Shown here piece after piece: positions 7,416 through 14,112 of a stretch of 36,029 nt of DNA. Under the pieces are notes generated by a model that saw nothing but the letters and a program-made list of their open reading frames with translations, had not been told where the DNA came from and made no database searches. The stretch comes from Ruminococcus callidus ATCC 27760. Its GTDB lineage: Bacteria > Bacillota > Clostridia > Oscillospirales > Ruminococcaceae. The position numbers and the translations under genes are program-made. The stretch spans positions 58,890-94,918 of the forward strand of contig NZ_KI260480.1 of the NCBI RefSeq assembly GCF_000468015.1, in the 5' to 3' direction. The first letter of the stretch is position 1, and every line of letters begins with the position of its first letter.

Positions 7416-7589
7416 ATGAAAAACGGCAAACGCCCCACCAAGGCACAGAAAAAGATCCTGGCATTCTACGGATTCCATCCGGAGGACTGGCTGATCTCCA
7501 AGAACACCAGCACAGAGCTGGTCATTCTCCACCGGTACACAGAACGCACCAGACATATCCCGAAGCATCGGGATTCAGAAATCACATAA
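7416..7589 (+). CDS. Small protein, resembles DUF6906
   Basis: The 57-residue basic protein (KNGKRPTKAQKKIL, then GFHPEDWLISKNTSTELVILHRYTERTR) recalls the small DUF6906 family found in phages of Firmicutes. It starts one base after the stop of the ATPase gene. The function of the family is not known. The match is from memory of the pattern and was not searched. Confidence 0.65.
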   Translation: MKNGKRPTKAQKKILAFYGFHPEDWLISKNTSTELVILHRYTERTRHIPKHRDSEIT

Positions 7590-7869
7590 TCCCCCCTGAG
7601 AGGAGAAATGCTCCTCTCGCCTAATGCAGCCAAGGACGGTGACAAGCCCGTAAGAGCCTGTTTTGCATCTTCTCGCACGCATCTTGCTTGCATATTTTCC
7701 GCCATATTTCACAAAAATGCTCGTGAATACATCAAGTATTCACTCTGCTTTTTGCTCCATCTGACGGAAAATCTGACAACGCAATCTGCATACGTCAGAT
7801 GCAAAACACGCTCTAAAAATGCAGAGTCGGCAGTTTATTTTCATACATTTTCATACAGGAGGTATTTTT
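7590..7869. other. Intergenic region with hairpin and palindromic repeat
   Basis: The 280-base gap holds a perfect hairpin (GAGAGGAG/CTCCTCTC near 7599-7619, with no T run) and then the 162-bp palindromic repeat at 7653-7814. A GGAGG ribosome site serves the next gene. No coding sequence is supported. Confidence 0.6.
7653..7814. repeat. Palindromic MITE-like repeat carried by the phage
   Basis: The 162-bp element begins AGAGCCTGTTTTGCATCT and ends in the inverted copy AGATGCAAAACACGCTCT. Inner arms GGAAAAT/ATTTTCC and a central AAGTATTCACTCTGC also occur. Its length is within one base of the host repeat that the phage interrupts (163 bp), and the terminal AGAGC and inner layout are shared. 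It probably belongs to the same family of palindromic elements. Its transcript would fold into a long hairpin between two early genes. Confidence 0.75.
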
Positions 7870-8169
7870 ATGGCAAAAGCAAAACTGACACTGAAACAGG
7901 AGGCAGATATGCTCTCCGCCGTCAATCAGATCAAGGAACTGGAGGCAGCCGGCAAGCAGCTGAAAAAGCAGGCAGACGAGCTGCGGAGTCAGGTCAAGGC
8001 GATGATGGACAAGAAGCATCTGGAGGAAATGGACGTGGGCAATTTTACCGTGCGGTATACCACGGTGGTCAGCAGCCGGTTCGACAGCCGTGCATTTCAG
8101 GAGACACACCAGGCACTCTATGACCAGTACTGCGTTGCATCGGAAAGCAAGCGGTTTACTATTTCGTGA
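7870..8169 (+). CDS. Small coiled-coil early phage protein
   Basis: The 99-residue protein starts after GGAGGTATTTTT. Residues about 5-55 form a charged helix typical of a coiled coil (LKQEADMLSAVNQIKELEAAGKQ, shown in part). The second half may be a small beta-rich domain ending KRFTIS. Mu has the nuclease inhibitor Gam at a similar place, but the protein is too short for Gam and I see no specific match. It may protect or bind DNA; this is not shown by the sequence. Confidence 0.6.
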   Translation: MAKAKLTLKQEADMLSAVNQIKELEAAGKQLKKQADELRSQVKAMMDKKHLEEMDVGNFTVRYTTVVSSRFDSRAFQETHQALYDQYCVASESKRFTIS

Positions 8170-8178
8170 GGTGCGGCG

Positions 8179-8574
8179 ATGACGAAGGAACAATGGGAAA
8201 CCGCAGAGCAGAACCTGCAATCATCCTACCGCATCGTAAAGCTACAGGCAGACGGCTACACGTTGTCTTTGCAGACACAGCGGTACAAGATGCAGCTGTG
8301 CATTGCGGTCTATGTTGACGGTAAAATTCAAGGAAAATGGCTGACGGAGGACTGTGAGATCCGCAGAAAGTTCTTCCAGAAGCACAAACACAGTATACTC
8401 ACCCGAAAGGAGCAGGAAAAGCTGAAACGGGAACGGAAAGCTTTTCGGGAGAAGGTACTTGCCAACAGCATTTGCTACACCTATTCGCCCTACTGGAGTT
8501 CTTTCCGTTCTCTGAAACGGCATCTGTGCCAGAACTGCACGGACATCACGTTGTGTGAGGAGGTGGAAGCATGA
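8179..8574 (+). CDS. Unknown early phage protein with C-terminal cysteines
   Basis: The 131-residue protein is basic in its second half (KKxKRERKAFREK-like) and ends with a paired-cysteine segment (HLCQNCTDITLCEE) that could bind a metal. It overlaps the next gene by four bases (ATGA). The function is unknown. Proteins of this type occur in early operons of transposable phages of Firmicutes. Confidence 0.55.
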   Translation: MTKEQWETAEQNLQSSYRIVKLQADGYTLSLQTQRYKMQLCIAVYVDGKIQGKWLTEDCEIRRKFFQKHKHSILTRKEQEKLKRERKAFREKVLANSICYTYSPYWSSFRSLKRHLCQNCTDITLCEEVEA

Positions 8575-8873
8575 GAAAACCAGCAGACACCGGAAACCGC
8601 TGCTTCGACCAGTTTTGGGCAGCATATCCCCGAAAGGTGGGCAAGGAGAAAGCCAGACGGGCATTCGAGAAAATCCAGCCCAGCGAGACGGAATTGCAGA
8701 AGATGCTGGCGGAGCTGGAACGGCAGCGGAAGGTCTACCACTGGGGCAAAGAGAACTGGAAGTTCATTCCGCATCCTGCCACATGGCTGAATCAGAGAAG
8801 ATGGGAGGATGAGACCATTGCCGCAGAAGATGACATTCCCGACGATGACCCCTACGGGGCTTTCGTATACTGA
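8571..8873 (+). CDS. Replication-protein C-terminal-like domain
   Basis: The 100-residue protein contains the segment FDQFWAAYPRKVGKEKARR, followed by WKFIPHPATWLNQRRWED. This signature ends many phage replication initiator and replisome organiser proteins. Here it stands alone, without the usual N-terminal winged-helix part. It immediately precedes a DnaC/IstB-type ATPase gene. It may recruit that ATPase or the host helicase to the transposition complex. Start and ATGA coupling are clear. Confidence 0.75.
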   Translation: MRKPADTGNRCFDQFWAAYPRKVGKEKARRAFEKIQPSETELQKMLAELERQRKVYHWGKENWKFIPHPATWLNQRRWEDETIAAEDDIPDDDPYGAFVY

Positions 8874-9597
8874 TCTGATGCAGATGCGTGTGGATGCGTA
8901 CAATGCACAGTCCGGCACGCTGACCGGCTACGACTGCAAAACGTGCCGCAACAAGGGCATGATCGCAGAGATCCGGGACGGCTATGAGGTCATGTGCCTG
9001 TGCAGCTGTATGAAAACCAGAGATACCCTGCGGCGAATCCATGAATCCGGTCTGGAATCCCTGCTCCGCATCTGCACATTTCAGAACTACACCGCAGAGC
9101 AGCCGTTTCAGCAGCATATTCTCCAATGTGCCAAAGCGTACCTACAGGAACGGCACAGGTGGTTCTATATCGGCGGTCAGACCGGATGCGGCAAGACACA
9201 CATCTGCACCGCCATTGTGGGCGGCATGATCCGGAACGGTTTTTCGGTGCGGTACATGGTGTGGCGTGAAGCGTCCAATCAGCTGAAAGCTGCTCTGACA
9301 GACGGCAGCTATGCCGCACAGATCGCAGCGTACAAGGAAGCTGATGTGCTTTACATAGACGATCTGTTCAAGACCAGCAGCACCGCAGAGGTATCCGGTG
9401 CAGATGTGCGTCTGGCATTTGAGATACTGGACTATCGTGCCAGAAATCAGATGCTGACGATCCTCTCCACGGAATGGCTTTTGCCCCAGCTGCGGCAAAT
9501 TGACGGAGCAATCGGCGGCAGGATCATTCAGATGTCCAAAGGGTATGCGTTTGAGATACGCCCGGACAACCAGAAAGATTATCGGCTGAGGAAGTGA
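8809..9597 (+). CDS. DnaC/IstB-type helicase-loader ATPase
   Basis: The protein is up to 262 residues. A cysteine pair region (YDCKTCRNKG, then VMCLCSCM) near residues 40-65 looks like a zinc-binding N-terminus. The ATPase domain has Walker A GGQTGCGKTH and Walker B VLYIDDLFK. The closest families are DnaC/DnaI helicase loaders and IstB. The start is uncertain: 8809 has GGGAGG too close, 8830 is possible, and 8878 lies just after the previous stop codon. Mu relies on the host loader, so a phage-borne one suggests this phage supplies its own replisome recruitment after transposition. Confidence 0.85.
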   Translation: MRPLPQKMTFPTMTPTGLSYTDLMQMRVDAYNAQSGTLTGYDCKTCRNKGMIAEIRDGYEVMCLCSCMKTRDTLRRIHESGLESLLRICTFQNYTAEQPFQQHILQCAKAYLQERHRWFYIGGQTGCGKTHICTAIVGGMIRNGFSVRYMVWREASNQLKAALTDGSYAAQIAAYKEADVLYIDDLFKTSSTAEVSGADVRLAFEILDYRARNQMLTILSTEWLLPQLRQIDGAIGGRIIQMSKGYAFEIRPDNQKDYRLRK

Positions 9598-9602
9598 AGC
9601 AT

Positions 9603-10076
9603 ATGGCAAAAGGACAAACCCAGACACTGTACAGCCTTGCTGCTGTGCTGGGGCTGGTAGAATCGGGAAACAAGGAAGACCCGTTCCACATGATCGTCTA
9701 CCGTATCAGCGGCAAGACCTCTGTCCGGGAACTCACCCCACCGGAGGCGGCAGCGGTAGAGGCGGAACTGCGGCGGCAGCTCCGGGAGCAGCGTCCCAAA
9801 AAGAAAGCGGCATCCCCGGAGTATCCGGGAAAAATGACAGCCGGACAAAAGGCGTATGCCTGGCGGCTGCTGTACGATCTGGCAAAGCTCTCACCCTCTG
9901 CGGTGCCAGTGGGCGAACGCATGGCAGGCATCGTCCGAAAGGTATTGCAGGAAGACCCCTGCCCCGGTCATCCGCTGAACTGGGTCAAACGGGAGGACGG
10001 GGCGAAACTGATCGAGGCACTGAAACGGTATCTGCGAAACACAAAGCGAAAGGCGGCGAAACATGACTCTGGATAA
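9603..10076 (+). CDS. gemA: GemA-like regulator (DUF1018)
   Basis: The 157-residue protein matches the Mu gp16/GemA family in its C-terminal half: MTAGQKAYAWRLLYDL, then GIVRKVL, then LNWVKREDGAKLIEALKRYL. Mu GemA affects host gene expression and gyrase-related functions. The ATG at 9603 has GAGGA ten bases before it; a GTG at 9594 overlapping the previous stop is an alternative. It overlaps the Mor gene by 14 bases, as expected for Mu order. Confidence 0.85.
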   Translation: MAKGQTQTLYSLAAVLGLVESGNKEDPFHMIVYRISGKTSVRELTPPEAAAVEAELRRQLREQRPKKKAASPEYPGKMTAGQKAYAWRLLYDLAKLSPSAVPVGERMAGIVRKVLQEDPCPGHPLNWVKREDGAKLIEALKRYLRNTKRKAAKHDSG

Positions 10077-10359
10077 ACTGACCATGGAACAGCTGCACGG
10101 CAGTCAGCTGGAAATTGCGGAGGTCATCGGCATCGAAGCGTACCGGAAGCTGGTCGCCAGCTACGGCGGCAGCAGCATCTATATCAGCAAGGCGGATTCC
10201 GTGATGAACGGTCTGAGAGATGCGGAGATCTTCCGGCGGTTTGACGGTTCCAATTATCTGGAACTGGCACACGCCTTCAATCTGGCGGAGAACACCATCC
10301 GGGACATCATCTACCGCCAGAGCACCGACCGGGAAGCACACCAGATGACGTTCTTCTGA
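10063..10359 (+). CDS. mor: Mor-family transcription activator
   Basis: The 98-residue protein carries the Mor/C family signature. It has a dimerisation part (VIGIEAYRKLVASYGGSSIYIS) and a C-terminal HTH (NYLELAHAFNLAENTIRDII). In Mu, Mor is the last early gene and activates the middle promoter with the sigma-70 RNA polymerase. The gene position here is the same. The probable target is the region just downstream (10361-10452), which has phased direct repeats and a TG-extended -10-like sequence. No separate C gene is visible in the window. Confidence 0.9.
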   Translation: MTLDKLTMEQLHGSQLEIAEVIGIEAYRKLVASYGGSSIYISKADSVMNGLRDAEIFRRFDGSNYLELAHAFNLAENTIRDIIYRQSTDREAHQMTFF

Positions 10360-10360
10360 A

Positions 10361-10452
10361 CCTGAAAATTCATTGAAATTCCTGAAAAATCTGCCTTATT
10401 TGCAGCACCGTTCTTTTCTGTGCTATCATTACAGTAGAAGTAATGATAGCAC
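10361..10452 (+). promoter_or_regulatory. Candidate Mor-activated middle promoter region with strong hairpin
   Basis: CCTGAAAA occurs at 10361 and again at 10381, exactly 20 bases (about two helical turns) apart. A TG-extended TATCAT lies at 10424-10429 without a good -35, as in activator-dependent promoters. The same bases are in a perfect 13-bp inverted repeat, GTGCTATCATTAC (10420-10432) and its complement (10440-10452), followed by TTTTCTTTT. The hairpin could instead be the terminator of the early transcript. Both roles together are possible. Confidence 0.6.
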
Positions 10453-10476
10453 TTTTCTTTTGGGGAGGGAGATGCA

Positions 10477-10788
10477 GTGACACAGGAACTGATCCTGTTT
10501 ATCATCACCACGGTGATCACCGTGATCCTTGGGATCATCGGCTATTTTCTGAAACGCACCATGGATCGCAATGACAAGAACGAAATGGCAGTGCAGGAGC
10601 TGCGTGACAATCTGCTGACGCTGTCGGACAAGTACGCCACCAAGGCAGAGATCCGGGAGATCAAGGCATCTATGGAAAAATTGTCGGAGAACATCGACTA
10701 CATCAAGGAACACACCACCAAGAACGAGGATTTTATTCGCACCATGGCAAGGCTGGAAAGCAAGATCGACAGCTATTGCAGCAAGTAA
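10477..10788 (+). CDS. Membrane-anchored coiled-coil protein, DUF2730-like
   Basis: The 103-residue protein has one N-terminal transmembrane helix (ILFIITTVITVILGIIGYFL) followed by a long charged coiled coil. Mu gp25/gp26 (DUF2730) have this layout and the same place after Mor. The start is a GTG at 10477 behind GGGGAGGG. It is the first gene of the presumed middle operon. Its role in Mu is unclear, although lysis or morphogenesis has been suggested for such proteins. Confidence 0.7.
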   Translation: MTQELILFIITTVITVILGIIGYFLKRTMDRNDKNEMAVQELRDNLLTLSDKYATKAEIREIKASMEKLSENIDYIKEHTTKNEDFIRTMARLESKIDSYCSK

Positions 10789-10800
10789 GGAGGAACGGCA

Positions 10801-11130
10801 TTGGAGCAGGCAGAAATGATAGAGCGAATCCGGCAGAAGGCATTTTTCAAGAATAACGGCATGGTGCTGAAAGCCGTGAATCTGCTGCGTGACAAGTTTG
10901 TTGCATTGACGGACATCCGCTATGCACTGGAACCCAGTATGACCGAGGCGGAATTCCGGGACAGCATCAACTATCTGACGGAATCCGGATATATCCGGCT
11001 GCGGCACATGGATTCCAAGGCGTGTACGACACTGGCAGATACGGCAATGGAGCAGCTGGAAGCCAAGGTATCGGCGGACGGTATCAAGATCATTGCCTGT
11101 GTCCGCAAGGACGAATGTATTGACGTGTGA
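10801..11130 (+). CDS. Unknown middle-operon protein, possible winged helix
   Basis: The 109-residue protein starts with TTG at 10801, nine bases after AAGGAGG. Its middle (TEAEFRDSINYLTESGYIRLRHM) reads like the recognition helix and wing of a winged-helix domain. It corresponds in place to Mu gp26. No stronger assignment can be made. Confidence 0.6.
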   Translation: MEQAEMIERIRQKAFFKNNGMVLKAVNLLRDKFVALTDIRYALEPSMTEAEFRDSINYLTESGYIRLRHMDSKACTTLADTAMEQLEAKVSADGIKIIACVRKDECIDV

Positions 11131-11138
11131 GGTGCTGC

Positions 11139-11684
11139 ATGGGACGCAGAAAGCATTCTAAGATCGACAATCTGGAACCGGCAGTCAAGGAGACCGTAGA
11201 CGAGATGATCAAGACCGGTGCCTATTACCGGGAGATCGTGGACTATATCCAGTCCCACGGCGTGAGCATCTCTTTGGCAGCGGTGGGAAAATATGCGAAA
11301 AATCTCATGAGTACGCTGGACGCACTGCGGCTCAGTCAGGAGAACTTCCGGGCGATCATGGAAGAAACCGACCGCTATCCGGATCTGGACATGACAGACG
11401 GCATTCTCCGCCTGCTCTGCAATCAGATGCTGGATGCCATCAACAAGCTGCCGGAGGAACGGCTGTCGGAGATCGACTTTGACACCCTGTCCAAAAATGC
11501 CGTGGCACTCACCCGTGCAGTGGCGTACAAGAAGAACGTGGACACCAAGACACGGGATCTGCTGGAAAACGGTGCAGAGCAGTTCAAGGATCTGATCTAT
11601 GAAGCCATGGCGGCAGAACGACCGGATCTCTACAAGGAAGTCAAGAAATTTATCAAATCCAAAGCCAAGGAGGGAAAGGCATGA
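11139..11684 (+). CDS. Mu gp27-like protein (DUF3486)
   Basis: The 181-residue protein starts MGRRKHSKIDNLEPAVKETV and has an HTH-like helical segment (YREIVDYIQSHGVSISLAAVGKYAK) near residues 30-55. Mu gp27 is placed just before the terminase large subunit and is thought to act as the small terminase or its helper. I chose the ATG at 11139, six bases after GAGG. It overlaps the NusG-like gene by four bases. Confidence 0.82.
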   Translation: MGRRKHSKIDNLEPAVKETVDEMIKTGAYYREIVDYIQSHGVSISLAAVGKYAKNLMSTLDALRLSQENFRAIMEETDRYPDLDMTDGILRLLCNQMLDAINKLPEERLSEIDFDTLSKNAVALTRAVAYKKNVDTKTRDLLENGAEQFKDLIYEAMAAERPDLYKEVKKFIKSKAKEGKA

Positions 11685-12172
11685 GTATGTATGTGGTACA
11701 GGTAAAGCCCGGCACGGATCTGCAAGTGGCTGTGCTGCTGCGGAAAAACGGGCATCTGGTACGCTGTCCGCAGCGAACCATGGACATCCGGAAAAACGGC
11801 AGTTGGAACAGCATCACCGAACCTGTCTTTCCCGGCTATCTGTTTCTGGAGGAAGAAATCGACCGGCAGAAGTATGACAGCGTTGTCCGGGCAGACGGCG
11901 TGATCGGATTTCTGAAAGTGTCCGGCTGTACGCTGGGCAAGCTGCAACCCCACGAGGAAGCATACATCCGGTGGCTCTGGAACGGCGGCAAGCCCATTGC
12001 CCCGTCCCGGATCTATACCACATTGCAGGGGGACAAGATGGTCTTGTCCGGCGTGCTCCGGGAATACTGGAACAATGTGGTGCGGCTGGATCTCCGGCAG
12101 CGGCGTGCCCGTGTGCGGCTCTCCATCTGCGGACATGACTACACGGTCACACTGCCGGTAATCGGTATTTAA
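11681..12172 (+). CDS. NusG paralogue (LoaP/RfaH-type), putative late antiterminator
   Basis: The 163-residue protein has an N-terminal NGN domain (residues about 3-100; YVVQVKPGTDLQVAVLL, then the typical EPVFPGYLFLE, then VIGFLKV). A KOW domain follows at about 115-163 (GDKMVLSG, then RARVRLSICGHDYTVTLPV). NusG paralogues such as RfaH and LoaP bind RNA polymerase at the NGN domain and suppress termination in chosen operons. Mu has no such gene. Here it is the last gene before a 306-base leader that contains a strong terminator, and the late genes lie beyond. It is best explained as the phage's own late antiterminator. The domain call is strong; the role is inferred. Confidence 0.88.
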   Translation: MSMYVVQVKPGTDLQVAVLLRKNGHLVRCPQRTMDIRKNGSWNSITEPVFPGYLFLEEEIDRQKYDSVVRADGVIGFLKVSGCTLGKLQPHEEAYIRWLWNGGKPIAPSRIYTTLQGDKMVLSGVLREYWNNVVRLDLRQRRARVRLSICGHDYTVTLPVIGI

Positions 12173-12478
12173 GAGCGTGTGTGAAACAAATCAGTATGCC
12201 TGTCGCTGCTGTGGTTGATTCGTCCCACAGGGTGCGGCATATGGTATAAAGGCAGTACTTCTTGCAGCTCTTTGTGCGGTATTGCCTGAACCCCGAACGG
12301 AACTTTTCCAAAAAGATTCCGAATGGCGAAGCATACCCTGTTTAAGAACGTTCAGAGGGCGTTTAGAATCGTTTGAAGATTTTTCTGCGAAAAACAACAC
12401 CCAAAAAGAATACACGCAATATACGGGCGTACAGCGTCCGTATTTTTTTGACCATTTTTCTGAAAGGAGTGACTGCAA
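12173..12478 (+). promoter_or_regulatory. Late-operon leader with two hairpins and a terminator
   Basis: This 306-base stretch has no gene. It begins at the stop of the NusG-like gene with AAGAGCGTGTG. Hairpin 1 (12196-12240) has outer arms ATGCC/GGCAT and inner arms CTGTGG/CCACAG. Hairpin 2 (12250-12287) has arms AGGCAGTAC/GTATTGCCT with one G-U pair. An intrinsic terminator closes the leader at 12421-12449. This layout matches leaders recognised by LoaP-type factors. Its start and the GGTATTGCCT block resemble the dispersed repeats, so hairpin 2 may come from such a repeat. Confidence 0.65.
12421..12449 (+). terminator. Leader terminator upstream of the late genes
   Basis: The stem ATACGGGCGT/GCGTCCGTAT has ten pairs (two G-U) around an ACA loop and is followed by seven T residues. 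It lies 30 bases before the first late gene start, in the same direction. Without antitermination it should stop most transcripts from the middle operon. Confidence 0.85.
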
Positions 12479-12820
12479 ATGAACAGCCGAAAGAAAAAGA
12501 GCATCCACCAGCTGGCAGACGGTATCCTGCAATTTGAGGACAAGCGGAAATCCATTCCGCAAGCGGACTTTACCGATTTGCAGACGTTCCTCTCTGCCTA
12601 CCTGAATACCCCGGAGCCGAAGAAGCGGAAAAAGCTGGCGGAGGAATTCCGGAAACGGCACATGGAGCTGTACGAATTCCTGCAAAGCAATCCGGAGCTA
12701 ATCCGGGCAGAGACCAAGATCACCGCCACCCTACAGGCGGCGGCATCCGGAGCAGCCGAAGAAGAGGATAACGGGCAGATCACCAATCTGTTTGAGAAAT
12801 TGCAGGAGGGACTGGCATGA
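12479..12820 (+). CDS. Unknown protein before the terminase, possible small terminase
   Basis: The 113-residue protein is helical, basic at the N-terminus (SRKKKSIHQLADG) and has a KKRKKLAEEF segment. It ends in a more acidic part. Its ATG follows AAAGGAG, and it overlaps the large terminase gene by four bases. Position suggests a packaging role beside gp27, but no family is recognised. Confidence 0.6.
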   Translation: MNSRKKKSIHQLADGILQFEDKRKSIPQADFTDLQTFLSAYLNTPEPKKRKKLAEEFRKRHMELYEFLQSNPELIRAETKITATLQAAASGAAEEEDNGQITNLFEKLQEGLA

Positions 12821-14112
12821 TCTATCAGACTTTTTCCCCCAAGCAGATACAAGCCATGCTCTGGTGGGCAATGCCGAAATTCCGGCAGTATGATGCTATC
12901 ATCTGTGACGGCTCTGTCCGTTCCGGAAAGACCATGGCAATGAGCATCGGCTATCTGCTATGGAGTATGCGGAGCTTTGACCATGAGACATTTGCCTTTT
13001 GCGGCAAGACCATCGACAGCCTGAAACGCAATGTGGTCACGCCGATCCAGAAGTGGATGGCAGGCGTGATGCAGCCGAAGATCAACCTGTCCAAGAACTA
13101 TATGGACGTGGAATGGCAGGGGCATCACAACCGCTATTATTTTTTCGGCGGCAAGGACGAGAGCAGCTATGCTCTCATTCAGGGTATCACCCTTGCCGGT
13201 GTCCTGCTGGACGAAGTGGCACTGATGCCCCGTTCTTTTGTGGATCAGGCAACGGCGAGATGCTCTGTCACCGGTTCTAAGATCTGGATGAACTGCAACC
13301 CGGACGGCAGCGAGGAACACTGGCTGTACAAGGAATGGATCGACAGCGTACACGGGAAAGCCGGCGAAAAGAACCGGCTGCACCTGCACTTCACCATGGA
13401 GGACAACCGTGCTCTCTCTGTATCTGTCCGGAAACGGTACGAGCGGATGTATTCCGGTGTGTTCTATGACCGGTATGTACTGGGCAAGTGGGTTATGGCG
13501 GACGGGCTGGTGTATCCGCAGTTCCAGAAGCTGCGGCACGTCATTCCGGACACTGTGCCGGATGTGCATTCCGGCGAGTTCTATCTCAGCTGTGACTACG
13601 GCACACTGAACCCGACCTCTGTCGGCTTATGGCACCTGTCCGGAGATGGCTATGCCACCCGAATCCGGGAGTACTATTATGATGCCCGAAAAGAGGGACA
13701 TTCCCGAACGGACGAGGAACACTACGCTGCACTGGAACAGCTTGCCGGAGATATTGCCCCCTATGTGCGGTATGTGATCGTAGACCCGTCTGCCGCCAGC
13801 TTTATTGAATGTATCCGGCGGCACGGGGTATTTCGGGTGCGGAAAGCCAACAACAGCGTTCTGGACGGCATCCGTGACACGTCCACGCTGCTGCAAGCCG
13901 GACGCATCCACATCTGTGAAGGCTGTACGGATATTATCCGGGAATTCGGGCTGTACTGCTGGGACAATCAAGCCAAAGGAAAAGACGCTGTGGTCAAGAC
14001 CAACGACCACGCCATGGACGATATGCGGTATTTCGTCCGGACGGCGATGCAGCGGACGCTGCGGGAATACCGGATGCCGCCGGCAGATGACAACGAGGAG
14101 GTGATGCCATGA
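12817..14112 (+). CDS. terL: Terminase large subunit, PBSX family
   Basis: The 431-residue motor protein packages DNA into proheads. The ATPase domain has Walker A GSVRSGKT at residues 32-39 and Walker B LLDEVALM. The C-terminal RNase H-fold nuclease shows its acidic residues in LSCDYGT, VIVDPSA and NDHAMDDMRYF. The best family is the PBSX/SPP1-type Terminase_3 group, not the Mu gp28 type. For a transposing phage it must cut host DNA next to the integrated copy, as Mu does by headful packaging. It is coupled to neighbours by ATGA overlaps. Confidence 0.94.
   Translation: MIYQTFSPKQIQAMLWWAMPKFRQYDAIICDGSVRSGKTMAMSIGYLLWSMRSFDHETFAFCGKTIDSLKRNVVTPIQKWMAGVMQPKINLSKNYMDVEWQGHHNRYYFFGGKDESSYALIQGITLAGVLLDEVALMPRSFVDQATARCSVTGSKIWMNCNPDGSEEHWLYKEWIDSVHGKAGEKNRLHLHFTMEDNRALSVSVRKRYERMYSGVFYDRYVLGKWVMADGLVYPQFQKLRHVIPDTVPDVHSGEFYLSCDYGTLNPTSVGLWHLSGDGYATRIREYYYDARKEGHSRTDEEHYAALEQLAGDIAPYVRYVIVDPSAASFIECIRRHGVFRVRKANNSVLDGIRDTSTLLQAGRIHICEGCTDIIREFGLYCWDNQAKGKDAVVKTNDHAMDDMRYFVRTAMQRTLREYRMPPADDNEEVMP

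Noticed and set aside
5597-7441. A 614-codon open frame on the minus strand across the transposase and ATPase genes
   Set aside because: It lies opposite two clearly recognised genes, has no ribosome site, and its protein is of low-complexity shadow type.
7599-7619. GAGAGGAG/CTCCTCTC hairpin as an intrinsic terminator
   Set aside because: No T run follows the stem, so it is recorded only as a hairpin.
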